From contig OZ220465.1 of NCBI GenBank assembly GCA_965115815.1, positions 4,154,001 through 4,218,000 on the forward strand: a stretch of DNA of 64,000 nt, written 5' to 3'. Positions within the stretch are counted from its first letter, which is position 1, and every line of letters begins with the position of its first letter. Source of the DNA: VXPW01 sp965115815. GTDB lineage: Bacteria > Pseudomonadota > Alphaproteobacteria > TMED109. This document shows positions 8,424 through 17,200 of this stretch, piece by piece. The notes beneath the pieces are model-generated. The model did no database searches and was not told the DNA's origin. It was given only the letters and a program-made list of their open reading frames with translations. The position numbers were made by a program, and so were the translations under genes.

Positions 8424-9791
8424 TCAAGCGGTCCCGTAGCCGTGCATGATCTTGGCCGTAGGCAGGGGCAAGCGGCGGAGCAGCGCGGTCATCTGATCCC
8501 AGTTCAACCGGGCCGAACGACTGCGCCGCGACAACCACTTTCGCCAGATTCGGATCACCTGATGGCGGAAGCTGGCCATTCGGGCACGGTTCCCGCTCCG
8601 GCCGTAGTAGGCGCAATGGCCTCGTAGGACCCGTGCGAGATCGTTGCGCGGGTAGAGCAAGGGCGCGTGTCGATGCCGTCGGCACCACTCCCGCACCGCT
8701 TGCAGCGCCCGCGCCAGGCGGCCCTTGGCCGTGTGCTGGCGCAGCACCGCATCCTTCCATCGCGACCGCACCCAAACAGGGGTGAAGCCCAGGAAGTCGA
8801 AGGTGGCGTCCGCTCCCGGATCCGGGGGCAGCTTGGCCCGAAAGTCAACGGATCGTGTCTTCTCTGCGTGCAGCTTCAGCCCAAACCGGGCCAAGCGCTT
8901 GCCGAGGACGGCCAGCACCCGCTCGCAGTCCCGCTGATGCTCGAAGAGCAGCACGAAATCGTCCGCATACCGCACCCGTTGGCACCGGCCCCGGAGGCGG
9001 GGCTGGACCGTCTGCTCGACCCACCGATCCAACACGTAGTGCAGGAACAGGTTGGAGAGCAGCGGCGACCACACGCCGCCTTGCGGCGTGCCCGCTTCCG
9101 AGGTGTGCCGGACGCCCTCCTCCAGGACGCCCGCCCGCAGCCATTGGTGGATCCTGCGACGGAGGACACCGTCCTTGATCCGCAGGTCCAGGAAGGCGCG
9201 GAGTTCCCGATGCGGGATGCGGTCGAAATACTTCGACACATCCGCATCGATCACCCAGCGCTTCTTTTTCTTCATGATGCCTTGGTCGATGGCGTGCAGG
9301 GCATCCTGCGCCGATCGTCCAGGCCGGAACCCCTACGATCCCGGCACGAAGTCCGCTTCGTAGATGGGTTCCAGCAGCATACGAATGGCTCGTTGCGCCA
9401 CCTTGTCTTCCAGGGTCGGAATGCCCAGGGGCCGGACCTCGCCGTTCCCCTTCGGGATCCAGGTCCGCCGAACCGGCGGCGCGAAGGTGCGGCCCGACAG
9501 GATCCGATCCCGGAGGTCCTCCACGTTGGCCTCCAGGTTCTTCTCGTAGTCGGCCGCGGTCACGCCGTCGATCCCGGCGGCCCCGTCCTTCCGGGTGCGA
9601 CGCCAAGCTTCCCGCATCCACTCCCCGTCGATCCGGTGATGCACCGAGGTGAGCACCCGGTCCGGGTGCTTCCTCGCCTGCGCGGCGATCCACTGTGGTT
9701 TCGTTGACGGGTTGGCAGATCTCCGTGTCTCTTCCACCGTTTCCCTCCAGGGGTTCGGTTCCTGCAGCACGCCCCTTCCCTCCAGCGGCAC
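8424..9791 (-). pseudogene. Group II intron reverse transcriptase of the outer intron, one amber stop
   Basis: Two fragments lie in the same frame: 152 aa (9791 to the TAG at 9333-9335) and the rest (283 aa from the internal Met at 9275). Together they give a roughly 455-aa RT/maturase. Blocks include GAAGIDGVTAADYE, RTWIPKGNGEVRPLGIPTLE, VSKYFDRIPH, AGTPQGGVWSPLLSN, an intact VRYADDFV and a C-terminal maturase region. The stop falls in the conserved SYGFRPGR block, which reads S-stop-GFRPGR, so a single change at Tyr (TAT/TAC to TAG) explains the break. No frameshift is needed. Readthrough could in principle restore activity. Confidence 0.88.
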
Positions 9792-10252
9792 CCGGTGGCC
9801 CCGGTTCCCCGCCTTCGCCGGTACTAGGAGCGAGCTACGACTTCCGGTTTCCGTCTGGCCTTCGGCTCATGGGTTTCGCCCGCCGGCTCCGCAGGCTCGA
9901 CCTGCGGGCAGAAACCGGATCTCCCAGGTTCCCTGGCAAGCCCTCCCGCGGCTTTGCGTCGTTCTCGGACCCCGGACGGTCCGTTGCGCCTTGCCCATGC
10001 ATGCGGCACTCCGGTGCGGCCCCCACGGTCTGAAAGATGAAGGCACCGACGTTGCGGAGTACGAGGCTCCATAGCGACGCTTCGCCGCCCGCTGTGTCCG
10101 CTTCACGACGTGCGTTGCCGCACGCCATGCCACACTCGCTTCCGGCTGGCGGGCTCACCTTTGCCGGGCGGGGGTCGAACCCGCAGGCTTGCGACGAAAG
10201 GTTTCAGCCTACGTCATGGCTTCCTCCCCTCCAGGGCTTAGCCTGGCGCAAT

Positions 10253-10687
10253 CAGACGTCCTGACCTCGTCCAATGTCAGGTGAGACGATTTTGGAGTGG
10301 AGAAGCACGCGGTTCTGATCAGGACGGCTTCAGGCGGGTGCATCGCAAGCGTGTTCAGGGCCGGGATCATCCCAATATAGGTATCATATTATATTGGACC
10401 ATCGTATCTACTCACCCCCCCCGACTGATGACGAAGATCGATCCGCTTCTTGTCAGCCGGAACACGCACATCCGGTCATCGGCAGCGAGCGAATGAAAGG
10501 GGCAAGGGAAAATGCCGAATCCGAACCCGTCAGGAAAAACGATTCGTCATCAATAGGGGGGGGGGTGAGTAGATACGGACCATCACGCGACTCTGTGGTC
10601 AAGCACAAAACCGGGCAAATCATTCATTGTATTGGGAGAAAGTGGGGACGTACTGATCAAGTCAGCTCACGAGGTCAGGACGTCTGA
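10253..10687. repeat. 19-bp perfect inverted repeat flanking 435 bp
   Basis: TCAGACGTCCTGACCTCGT at 10253-10271 is exactly complementary to 10669-10687. The left copy abuts the outer intron's 5' end and the right copy lies just before the DUF4338-ISAs1 remnant; the MITE at 10404-10576 sits between. They could be ends of an unrecognised element, or two facing copies of the start of the ISAs1-type element. The remaining sequence between them shows no gene. Confidence 0.5.
10404..10576. mobile_element. 173-bp MITE with 8-bp target-site duplication
   Basis: The ends are inverted repeats starting GTATCTACTCACCCCCC and continuing to GATGACGAA with small differences around a C run. The flanks GGACCATC at 10396-10403 and 10577-10584 are an identical 8-bp direct duplication, so the insertion is clear and fairly recent. 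It encodes nothing, so a transposase elsewhere must mobilise it. A partial copy lies at 37542-37690. Confidence 0.85.
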
Positions 10688-10689
10688 GG

Positions 10690-12090
10690 CTGCGTACGGC
10701 ACTCCGTTGGCGGGTGGCGGAGTCGTGGGTCTCGCCGACGAAGTTCCGCGGCACCCTGTACAAGGCGGCGAACGGGACGTACGTGGGCAGGAGCACGGGC
10801 GATGCGCGCGCCCACGGGCGCTCTACCGATCCGCACGGGGAGGCGAAGGATCGGTACGGGGTTCCGCTGCGTCGCGACGCCGGTCGTCGGGTGCGGGATC
10901 GTGCGCCGCTTCCTGCGGCGTGGGCGTTGCGGGCGACGCAGAGCGGCCGGTCGGCGCGGGCGTTGCGCTCGATGTACCCGCAGGGTGCGGCGCTTTCCGA
11001 CGTCCGGCGCGCGCAGGGGCGCACGCACGGCATCGCCTCGGTGCGGTGCGTGCGGGTGCGGGCGCGGCGGGCGAATCGGCACGGCGCGGTGGCGGCACGC
11101 TCCGCGAAAGCGATGACGCAGAAGGATCTGGAGCCGATCGGTGCGTGGAAGAGAACCCGGACACCAACCGGTAGGAGCCGGTATCCAAATCGACCGTGCA
11201 CCGGGTGCTGCAGAACCCCGACCCGGCGTGGATCGAGGAGGCTCTGCGGCGCTGGGCGCAGCCGCGCCTGCGGGTCGGCCACGCGATCGCGGTCGACGGC
11301 ACGCGCCTTCGCGGCGCCCACCGCACCGGCAAGGATCCTGACGAGACGGTCTCGCGGATCGAGCACGGGACCGGCCTGCCGGTCTCGATCCTCCACGATC
11401 CCGAGGAGGGCGGGGAGATCGCTGCCGTCCACGCCGCGCTCGAGATCGCGCCGGTGGCCGGCCGTCTGCGCGCTCTCGACGCGCTCCACCCCCCCCCCGC
11501 GAGACGGCACGGCGGATCGTCGAGACCCAGGGCGCCGACGGGAGGATGACGGTCAAGGGCCAAGCGTCCAAGACCTTCGAGACGTTCGAGAGCATCAACT
11601 GGGAGACCACGAGCACGGGACGCTACAGCGAAAAGCCCACGCTCGAGCACGGTCGCATCGAGCAACGCAGCATCGAAGTCTTCACCCCGCCCGCGAAGAT
11701 GACCCACGATCCTCACATCAAACCGATCGTTCGTGTCACCCGGCGCGTCGAATGCAAGAAATCCGGAAAACCGACCACCGAGCACGCCTACGGCAGGACC
11801 TCGGTTGCGGCCGACCGCGCCTCGCCGCAACCGGTACTCGCAGGGAACCGCGGTCCCTGGGGGTCGAACGCCCTCACCCCATCCGCGACGCCACCTTCCG
11901 CGAAGACGACTCCAGGCTCCGGACCCGCAACGCGCCCGCAAGCCCCGCGATCCTCAACACCCTCGCCATTGCCGTCATCCTCCACAACCCGCGGAAGCTG
12001 CCCCAGCCCTTCCACAGCTTCGCCGACGCCCGCCACCCCTATGCCGACCCGCGCAAGCCGGTCCTGCACGCCGTCACAAGACCCGGCTGA
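10690..12090 (+). pseudogene. Decayed DUF4338-ISAs1-family transposase
   Basis: Pieces of one transposase can be followed across three frames. A DUF4338-like stretch (KFRGTLYKAANGTYVGRSTG) comes first. The ISAs1 N-terminal part follows (DVRRAQGRTH, AKAMTQKDLEPIGAW), then VSKSTVHRVLQNPDPAW, IAVDGTRLRGAH, LEHGRIEQRSI and finally RDATFREDDSRLRTRNAP. At least three frameshifts and many substitutions separate them, so it is not functional. Several positions where relatives have Leu read Arg (SVRCVR, ARR), as CTG to CGG would give. DUF4338 is the DruA-type domain often linked to such transposases. Confidence 0.65.
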
Positions 12091-12193
12091 CTACGCTCAC
12101 ACCCCGACCGAAACCGGCAAGTATCCGAGCCGGGCCACCCAACCCGGCCGGCCTCTCGCTCGCCCCGGATCCGCCGAAACGGACCCCTCGCGC

Positions 12194-13040
12194 CTAGATC
12201 CGCGCCGCCACCGGGCCGCAGACGTCCGCACATCTCACAATCGCAGACTCGAACGCGTCGACCCGCGTCGCGATCGAGACTCCGATCGCATCACAGCAAC
12301 AAGCATGGGATCTCCTTGGGGTTCCGTGACCTGCACGGCCATCCGGAGAGCGGCGGCGGGTCCCGGGGCTTCCGGTCCGGCGGGGCAAGACCGACCCCGA
12401 CCGCGCGGACTTCGATGCGGACTTCGATGTCGATCCGCTTTGTCGCGATGCTCGGCTCATCGGCCCTCGGGTCCCGAAGGTCCCAGATTCCATCTTCTCG
12501 GTCACCGATCACCGGCCTCCCGGTCGCAGCACAAGCCGGTCGTACCCGTCCCGCCAGCGCCCGGCTCTCCTAGTCGTCTTCCCACCCATTTGGTGATCGG
12601 GCTCGAGACGGAAGTCGGCGTCGCGCTGGAACCGTCCGAGGGCACCGCCGCCTTCGACAAAGGCGACCTCGGCATGGGCCGCAACGCCCCGACTGGCCGA
12701 GCCGCCGCCGAAGTCGACCCGACCCTCGGTCGTCTTCGAGCTGTTATACTCCCAGCATGTCGTGTCTTGGATGGCAAAGATCACGCGCCGTGGACGGCAG
12801 CGTTCCACCCTCGCTTCCCGATGCTCCTCAAGGGGGGCGTTCATCGTCACCCACCGGTTCGACAACCGGCAGTAGACCGCCTTCGGTGCCGCCTCGCCGG
12901 GGAAAACCACCGGCAGAATCTCTCCGGGACGTTCGTACCAGGCCCAGCCCATGGTGACCAGGCGTTCGCGGACGCGCACGTTCCTGTGACCGCTGCGGCC
13001 GTACTCCCTTTTCGCCCAGTTGACCTTGTTCTCATCGACC
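12194..13040 (-). pseudogene. Decayed Tn5-like (IS4 family) transposase
   Basis: On the minus strand the N-terminal half is readable as REYGRSGHRNVRVRERLV, AVYCRLSNRWVTMNAPLEEH and VIFAIQDTTCWEYN. The last matches the first catalytic-Asp block (LAIQDTT-LNY) of Tn5-like transposases. Further on, in other frames, GDREDGIWDL matches the second catalytic block, and NPKEIPCLLL matches the later EP(x)EIP(x)LLL region. Frameshifts and stops separate the pieces and no complete DDE core remains. I see no clear inverted-repeat ends. Confidence 0.7.
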
Positions 13041-13443
13041 AAGGGTGCCGCCGGCCCGGACCATGCTCGGGCGTCCGGCACAGCACGCCGCACCGGTCCG
13101 GCGCCACAGGCTTCATCATCCACACCGTGCGCTGCACGCGCGGGCCGGGGCCCCGGGAGGTCGGTTGGAGGTCGTCTCCCCACCGCGCTCGCGGGCGGCC
13201 GCCTCCCCAAGGTCTGCCGGTGCGCACTGCAGCTTTCGCTCCGGACCGACGCATCCTCCTCGCAGCCCGGACGGTCCGGCCGCGGCCGGGTGTGCGGCAG
13301 CACGATTCCCGCCCGCACCGCCCTCCCAGACGGGGCCTTTCGCGCCCGGGCCACACCGGGCACACCGGCGCATGACGGATCCGGCCGTCCTCGCCGCCCC
13401 CCCGGCCCGGCGGATCGGCCTGAAAGCCGCCTGAGCGCATCCC
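13041..13443. other. Intergenic stretch before hisS
   Basis: About 400 bp between the Tn5-like remnant and hisS. I see no supported gene, RNA or repeat. Long frames on both strands here are shadows of the high GC content. Because mobile DNA cut the ispG-hisS operon, a promoter for hisS-prfA-prmC must lie here or nearby, but no convincing -35/-10 pair is visible. Confidence 0.4.
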
Positions 13444-14703
13444 GTGGCCACACCCTTCCGGCCAGTGCGCGGAACCCGGGACCTGTTCGGAGACGACAAG
13501 CGCCGGTTCGACCACATCATCGCGACCGCCCGGGCCGCAGCCGCAGCCTACGGCTACGCGCCGATGGCGACGCCGGCGTTCGAATTCAGCGACGTCTTCC
13601 GCCGCACCCTCGGCGCAACCTCCGACATCGTTACCAAGGAGATGTACACGTTCGCGTCCGGTTCCGGCGAAGAAGTGACCCTGCGGCCGGAAGGCACGGC
13701 ACCGGTGGCCCGCGCACTGGTCTCCGGAGGCCGGTTGCAGGTACTGCCCGTCCGACTGTTCTACGACGGGCCGATGTTCCGGAGGGAACGGCCCCAAAAG
13801 GGCCGCATGCGCCAGTTCCACCAAGTCGGCATCGAGCTGATCGGCGAGCCCTCGCCGGTCGGAGATGTCGAGGTCATCGCCGCCGGAGCCCGCCTGCTCG
13901 CGTCTCTCGGCCTCCGGGATGCGGTCGTCCTGCGCCTCCATACGCTGGGCAACCGGGCCAGCCGCGACCGCTATCGGGCCGCCTTGGTCGACTACCTCGA
14001 GCCCCGCCGCGACCGCCTGTCCGGGGACTCGCAGCGCCGGCTGCAGCGCAATCCCCTGCGCATTCTCGACTCGAAAGCCCCGCAGGATCGCGAAGTAGCG
14101 GCGCAGGCGCCCCGCCTCCTCGACTGTCTGGATCCGGAATCGACCGGATTCTTTGCGGAGGTACGGCGGCACCTCGATGCGCTGGGCGTGGCCTACGAGA
14201 TCGATCCGCTGCTCGTGCGCGGGCTCGACTACTACCTGCACACGACTTTCGAATTCGTGACCGACCATCTCGGGGCACAGGGCGCCGTCCTGGCCGGCGG
14301 CCGGTACGACGGTCTCACCGAGAGCATGGGCGGGCCGGCGCTGGCCGGGACCGGATGGGCCGCCGGGATCGAACGGCTGGCGATGCTGGCGGACTCCGGA
14401 CTCCCGCCGTTGCCTCGTCCGGTTCTGGTGGCCTGCATCTCCGAGACAGCGACGGTCCGGGCCTTCCTGTGCGCCGAAGCCCTGCGGGATGCGGGACTGG
14501 CGACCGAACTGGCGGCGCAGGGGAGCCTCAGGCGGCAGTTGCGGCAGGCCGACCGGATCGGAGCCCGGGCCGCAGTCCTGCTGGGGGACCGCGAACTGGC
14601 GGCAGGGACAGCCCGGGTGCGGGATCTGGATTCGGGCGCCCAGGCCGAAATCCCGTACGCCGCGCTGACCGACCACGTCCTGGGGATGGCGGGAGATGGC
14701 TGA
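13444..14703 (+). CDS. hisS: Histidyl-tRNA synthetase
   Basis: The 419-aa protein is a class II synthetase that charges tRNA-His. It begins PVRGTRDLFG, contains motif 2 (TLRPEGTAPVARAL, then FYDGPMFRRERPQKGRMRQFHQ), the HisRS signatures LVRGLDYY and AGGRYDGL, motif 3 near the end of the catalytic core, and a C-terminal anticodon-binding domain. The start is a GTG at 13444. The end overlaps prfA by 8 bases. The usual upstream partner ispG is displaced by the insertion. Confidence 0.95.
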   Translation: MATPFRPVRGTRDLFGDDKRRFDHIIATARAAAAAYGYAPMATPAFEFSDVFRRTLGATSDIVTKEMYTFASGSGEEVTLRPEGTAPVARALVSGGRLQVLPVRLFYDGPMFRRERPQKGRMRQFHQVGIELIGEPSPVGDVEVIAAGARLLASLGLRDAVVLRLHTLGNRASRDRYRAALVDYLEPRRDRLSGDSQRRLQRNPLRILDSKAPQDREVAAQAPRLLDCLDPESTGFFAEVRRHLDALGVAYEIDPLLVRGLDYYLHTTFEFVTDHLGAQGAVLAGGRYDGLTESMGGPALAGTGWAAGIERLAMLADSGLPPLPRPVLVACISETATVRAFLCAEALRDAGLATELAAQGSLRRQLRQADRIGARAAVLLGDRELAAGTARVRDLDSGAQAEIPYAALTDHVLGMAGDG

Positions 14704-15778
14704 GCCGCGTCTCGAAGCCGCGTTCGCGGAGATCCTCCAGCGCCGGCGCGCTCTGGAAGCCGTCCTCGGCGATCCGGCGCTCGACCCCGCCCGCCGGGTA
14801 CGGACGGCAAGGGAACACGCCGAACTCCAGCCGCTCGCCGAACGCATCGCCGAGCATGCCGACCTTGCGGAGGAGCGCGGCGGCGTCGACGAGATCCTGG
14901 CCGATCCCGATATCGATCCGGCGCTGCGGACGATGGCCGAAGAGGACCACGCGCGCCTCCGGCAGCGACTCGAAGCCTGCGAGCGGGAGATCCGCGAACT
15001 TCTGCTCCCGACCGACGCCGCCGACCGGCGCGACGTCATCCTCGAGGTGCGGGCCGGCACCGGAGGCGACGAGGCGGCGCTCTTCGCCCGCGATCTCTTC
15101 CGTATGTACGAACGCTACGCCGGAGCCCGCCAATGGACGTTCCGGGTGCTGTCGATGAGCGAGAACACGCTGGGCGGGACCCGCGAGGCGATGGCCGAAG
15201 TCATCGGGAGCGGTGCCTACGGCCGGCTCCGACACGAATCCGGCGTGCACCGCGTGCAGCGGGTACCCGCCACCGAAGCCTCGGGCCGCATCCACACGTC
15301 GGCCGCCACCGTGGCCGTTCTGCCGAAGGCCGAGGAGGTGGACGTAGTGATTGCCCCGGGCGACCTCAGGGTCGACACGTTCCGCGCCCAAGGGGCAGGC
15401 GGTCAGCATGTCAACAAGACCGACAGCGCCGTCCGGATCACCCACCTTCCGTCCCACACGGTCGTGGTCTGCCAGGACGAGAAATCCCAGCACCGCAATC
15501 GCGAAAAGGCGATGCAGGTCCTGCGGGCCCGCCTCTACGAACGGGAGCGCCGGGCGCAGGAACGGCAGCAGGCGGATGACCGGCGGACCCAAGTCGGCTC
15601 CGGGGACCGGTCCGAGCGGATCCGCACCTACAATTTCCCCCAGGATCGGATCACCGACCACCGAATCGGTCTCACGGTGCACCGGATCGAGCAGGTGCTC
15701 GGCGGGGAAACGCTGGATACGCTGGTCGAGGCGCTGATCGCGGCCGAGAAGCGCCGCCGGCTGACCCGCGGTTGCTGA
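14696..15778 (+). CDS. prfA: Peptide chain release factor 1
   Basis: The 360-aa protein has the class I release factor order: coiled-coil domain, codon-recognition domain and peptidyl-hydrolysis domain. The tripeptide PAT in RVPATEASGRIHTS identifies RF1 (UAA/UAG) rather than RF2. The GGQ motif is at residues 235-237 in GAGGQHVNKTDSAVRI. The substrate of PrmC is the glutamine of GGQ, and prmC follows directly with a 7-base overlap. Presence of an ordinary RF1 argues against wholesale reassignment of UAG in this organism. Confidence 0.96.
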   Translation: MAEPRLEAAFAEILQRRRALEAVLGDPALDPARRVRTAREHAELQPLAERIAEHADLAEERGGVDEILADPDIDPALRTMAEEDHARLRQRLEACEREIRELLLPTDAADRRDVILEVRAGTGGDEAALFARDLFRMYERYAGARQWTFRVLSMSENTLGGTREAMAEVIGSGAYGRLRHESGVHRVQRVPATEASGRIHTSAATVAVLPKAEEVDVVIAPGDLRVDTFRAQGAGGQHVNKTDSAVRITHLPSHTVVVCQDEKSQHRNREKAMQVLRARLYERERRAQERQQADDRRTQVGSGDRSERIRTYNFPQDRITDHRIGLTVHRIEQVLGGETLDTLVEALIAAEKRRRLTRGC

Positions 15779-16683
15779 CCGTGCCGGGACCGTGCACCGT
15801 CGACGGTGCCGTGCAGCGGGCGCAGACCGTGCTGCGGGACGCCGGAGTCGACGAACCGCGGCGCGAGGCCCGGCTGCTGGCGGCGCTGGCGGCCGGAGAG
15901 GATTCGCATCTGGCCGGCGATGCCTGCCTGCCGACTCCCGTCGTGCGGCGGCTCGCATCCCTGGTCGCGCGGCGGGCGGCGCGGGAACCGTACGCCTTGC
16001 TGGCCGGGGAACGGGAGTTCCTCGGGCTGCGCTTCTCGGTGTCCGACGCCACGCTGGTCCCGCGGCCGGAGACGGAGTGCCTCGTCGAAGCCCTGCTGGA
16101 AGGCCGGCCGGCGCAGCTCGTCCTCGATCTCGGAACCGGCTCCGGAGCCATGCTCCTGGCCCTGCTCAGCCGGTGGACCGACGCCCGGGGCGTCGGCGTC
16201 GACCGTTCGCCGGCGGCGCTGGCCGTCGCCCGGCGCAATGCGACGGCGCACGGCCTCGACCGGCGGGTGTCGCTGGCGGCATCCGACTGGGCGAGCGCCC
16301 TCCGGCCGGAACCGACCTTCGATCTGGCCGTCTGCAATCCGCCCTACGTCGCCCGCGGGGATCTCCTGTCGCTGGAACCCGAAGTCCGCGACCACGAGCC
16401 GCGCCTAGCCCTCGACGGCGGACGGGACGGCCTCGATCCGGTGCGGGCCCTGCTGCCCGGTCTGGTGCCGGTCCTCATGCCGGGCGCCCGGGTGGTCCTG
16501 GAAACCGATCCCCGCCTGTGGGAGGCCCTGGCGGCCACCGTGGACCGGTTCGGCGGCCGCGACATCGTCGCACTACCGGACCTGACGGGCCGCCGGCGGG
16601 GTCTGCTCGCCTCGTTCCCGGGACCCGGGGCCGGCCCCAGCGGAGAACCTTCCGTCGGCCCCCGACGACCCCCTCGTATATAG
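15772..16683 (+). CDS. prmC: Release factor glutamine methyltransferase
   Basis: The product of about 300 aa methylates the GGQ glutamine of release factors with SAM. The N-terminal helical domain is followed by REFLGLRFSV, the family motif LVPRPETE, the SAM loop LDLGTGSGAMLLAL and the catalytic NPPY at about residues 189-192. The C terminus carries about 25 extra low-complexity residues. The start is either the TTG at 15772, overlapping prfA by 7 bases, or the GTG at 15781. Confidence 0.93.
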   Translation: MLTVPGPCTVDGAVQRAQTVLRDAGVDEPRREARLLAALAAGEDSHLAGDACLPTPVVRRLASLVARRAAREPYALLAGEREFLGLRFSVSDATLVPRPETECLVEALLEGRPAQLVLDLGTGSGAMLLALLSRWTDARGVGVDRSPAALAVARRNATAHGLDRRVSLAASDWASALRPEPTFDLAVCNPPYVARGDLLSLEPEVRDHEPRLALDGGRDGLDPVRALLPGLVPVLMPGARVVLETDPRLWEALAATVDRFGGRDIVALPDLTGRRRGLLASFPGPGAGPSGEPSVGPRRPPRI

Positions 16684-16831
16684 TGCGGAAACCGGCTTCC
16701 GGATCCGCAGCAGGGTGAGCCCGCGCCGGCCGGCCGGTTGCGGGAGAACAGCATCCACGGGTTTGACCCGAGGTGCGCCCGGGCCCTGCACGCGGACCGG
16801 CCCGCCCTTGCTGGAGACGACCAACCCCACC

Positions 16832-17200
16832 ATGTACGAGCGATCCAAACCCCCTCCCGGCCCCCGGCGTCATCGGGGCCGTCCGCCGCCCCGGCGCGGC
16901 AGCGGGCCCAACCAGACCTTCGAGAGCAACGGCGGACCCGGGATCAAGGTCCGGGGAACTGCCCGCCAAGTGGCAGAGCGCTACCATGGTCTGGCCCGCG
17001 ATGCCCTTTCGTCGGGCGACCGCATCGCCGCGGAGCACTTTCTTCAGCATGCCGAGCATTATCAGCGGATTCAGGCCACGTTGAACGCCCCCGCGCCCAC
17101 CAGCTCGATGCGCTCCAACGGCAGCACCGATCGCCGGCACGACGGCGACGACCGGCCCCGCCACGACCGGCCCGGACCGGCCAACGGCCCGTTCCGGTAG
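16832..17200 (+). CDS. DUF4167 domain protein
   Basis: The 122-aa product carries an N-terminal Arg/Pro/Gly-rich tail, then the DUF4167 core (NQTFESNGGPGIKVRGTARQ and VAERYHGLARDALSSGDRIA, followed by AEHFLQHAEHYQRI). The C terminus is Asp/Arg-rich and disordered. The family is almost confined to alphaproteobacteria and usually sits between prmC and clpB. Its function is unknown; the basic termini suggest nucleic-acid or ribosome contact, which is inference. Here an accessory cluster separates it from clpB. Confidence 0.85.
   Translation: MYERSKPPPGPRRHRGRPPPRRGSGPNQTFESNGGPGIKVRGTARQVAERYHGLARDALSSGDRIAAEHFLQHAEHYQRIQATLNAPAPTSSMRSNGSTDRRHDGDDRPRHDRPGPANGPFR

Larger units (their letters stand above)
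6413..10252 (-). mobile_element. Outer group II intron, interrupted by a second group II intron
   Basis: On the minus strand the intron starts near 10252 (TTGCGCCAGG, close to the GTGYG intron-start consensus). It runs through domains I-IV, a reverse transcriptase gene (8424-9791, dead), domain V (8372-8405) and a two-base linker. The sequence then jumps to the inner intron (6451-8369) and resumes with a domain VI-like hairpin (6413-6450) ending in CTACCCGGC. Without the inner element it would be about 1.92 kb. The same 5' half recurs at 39801-40696 and a 3' RT fragment at 28882-29376. It is antisense to ispG and hisS, so it cannot be removed from their transcript. Confidence 0.75.

Noticed and set aside
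9333..9335. UAG read as a sense codon throughout the genome
   Set aside because: Core genes such as secA, lysC and the second BMP permease end in TAG, and prfA (RF1) is intact, so general reassignment is very unlikely.
10160..10200. tRNA-like T arm (GGTTCGA context) in the 5' part of the outer intron
   Set aside because: No acceptor, anticodon or D arm fits around it, and the same sequence occurs in the second intron copy, so it is an intron domain I hairpin.
12847..15060. Long minus-strand frame opposite hisS and prfA
   Set aside because: It is a GC shadow; only its far end touches the Tn5-like relic, in another context.
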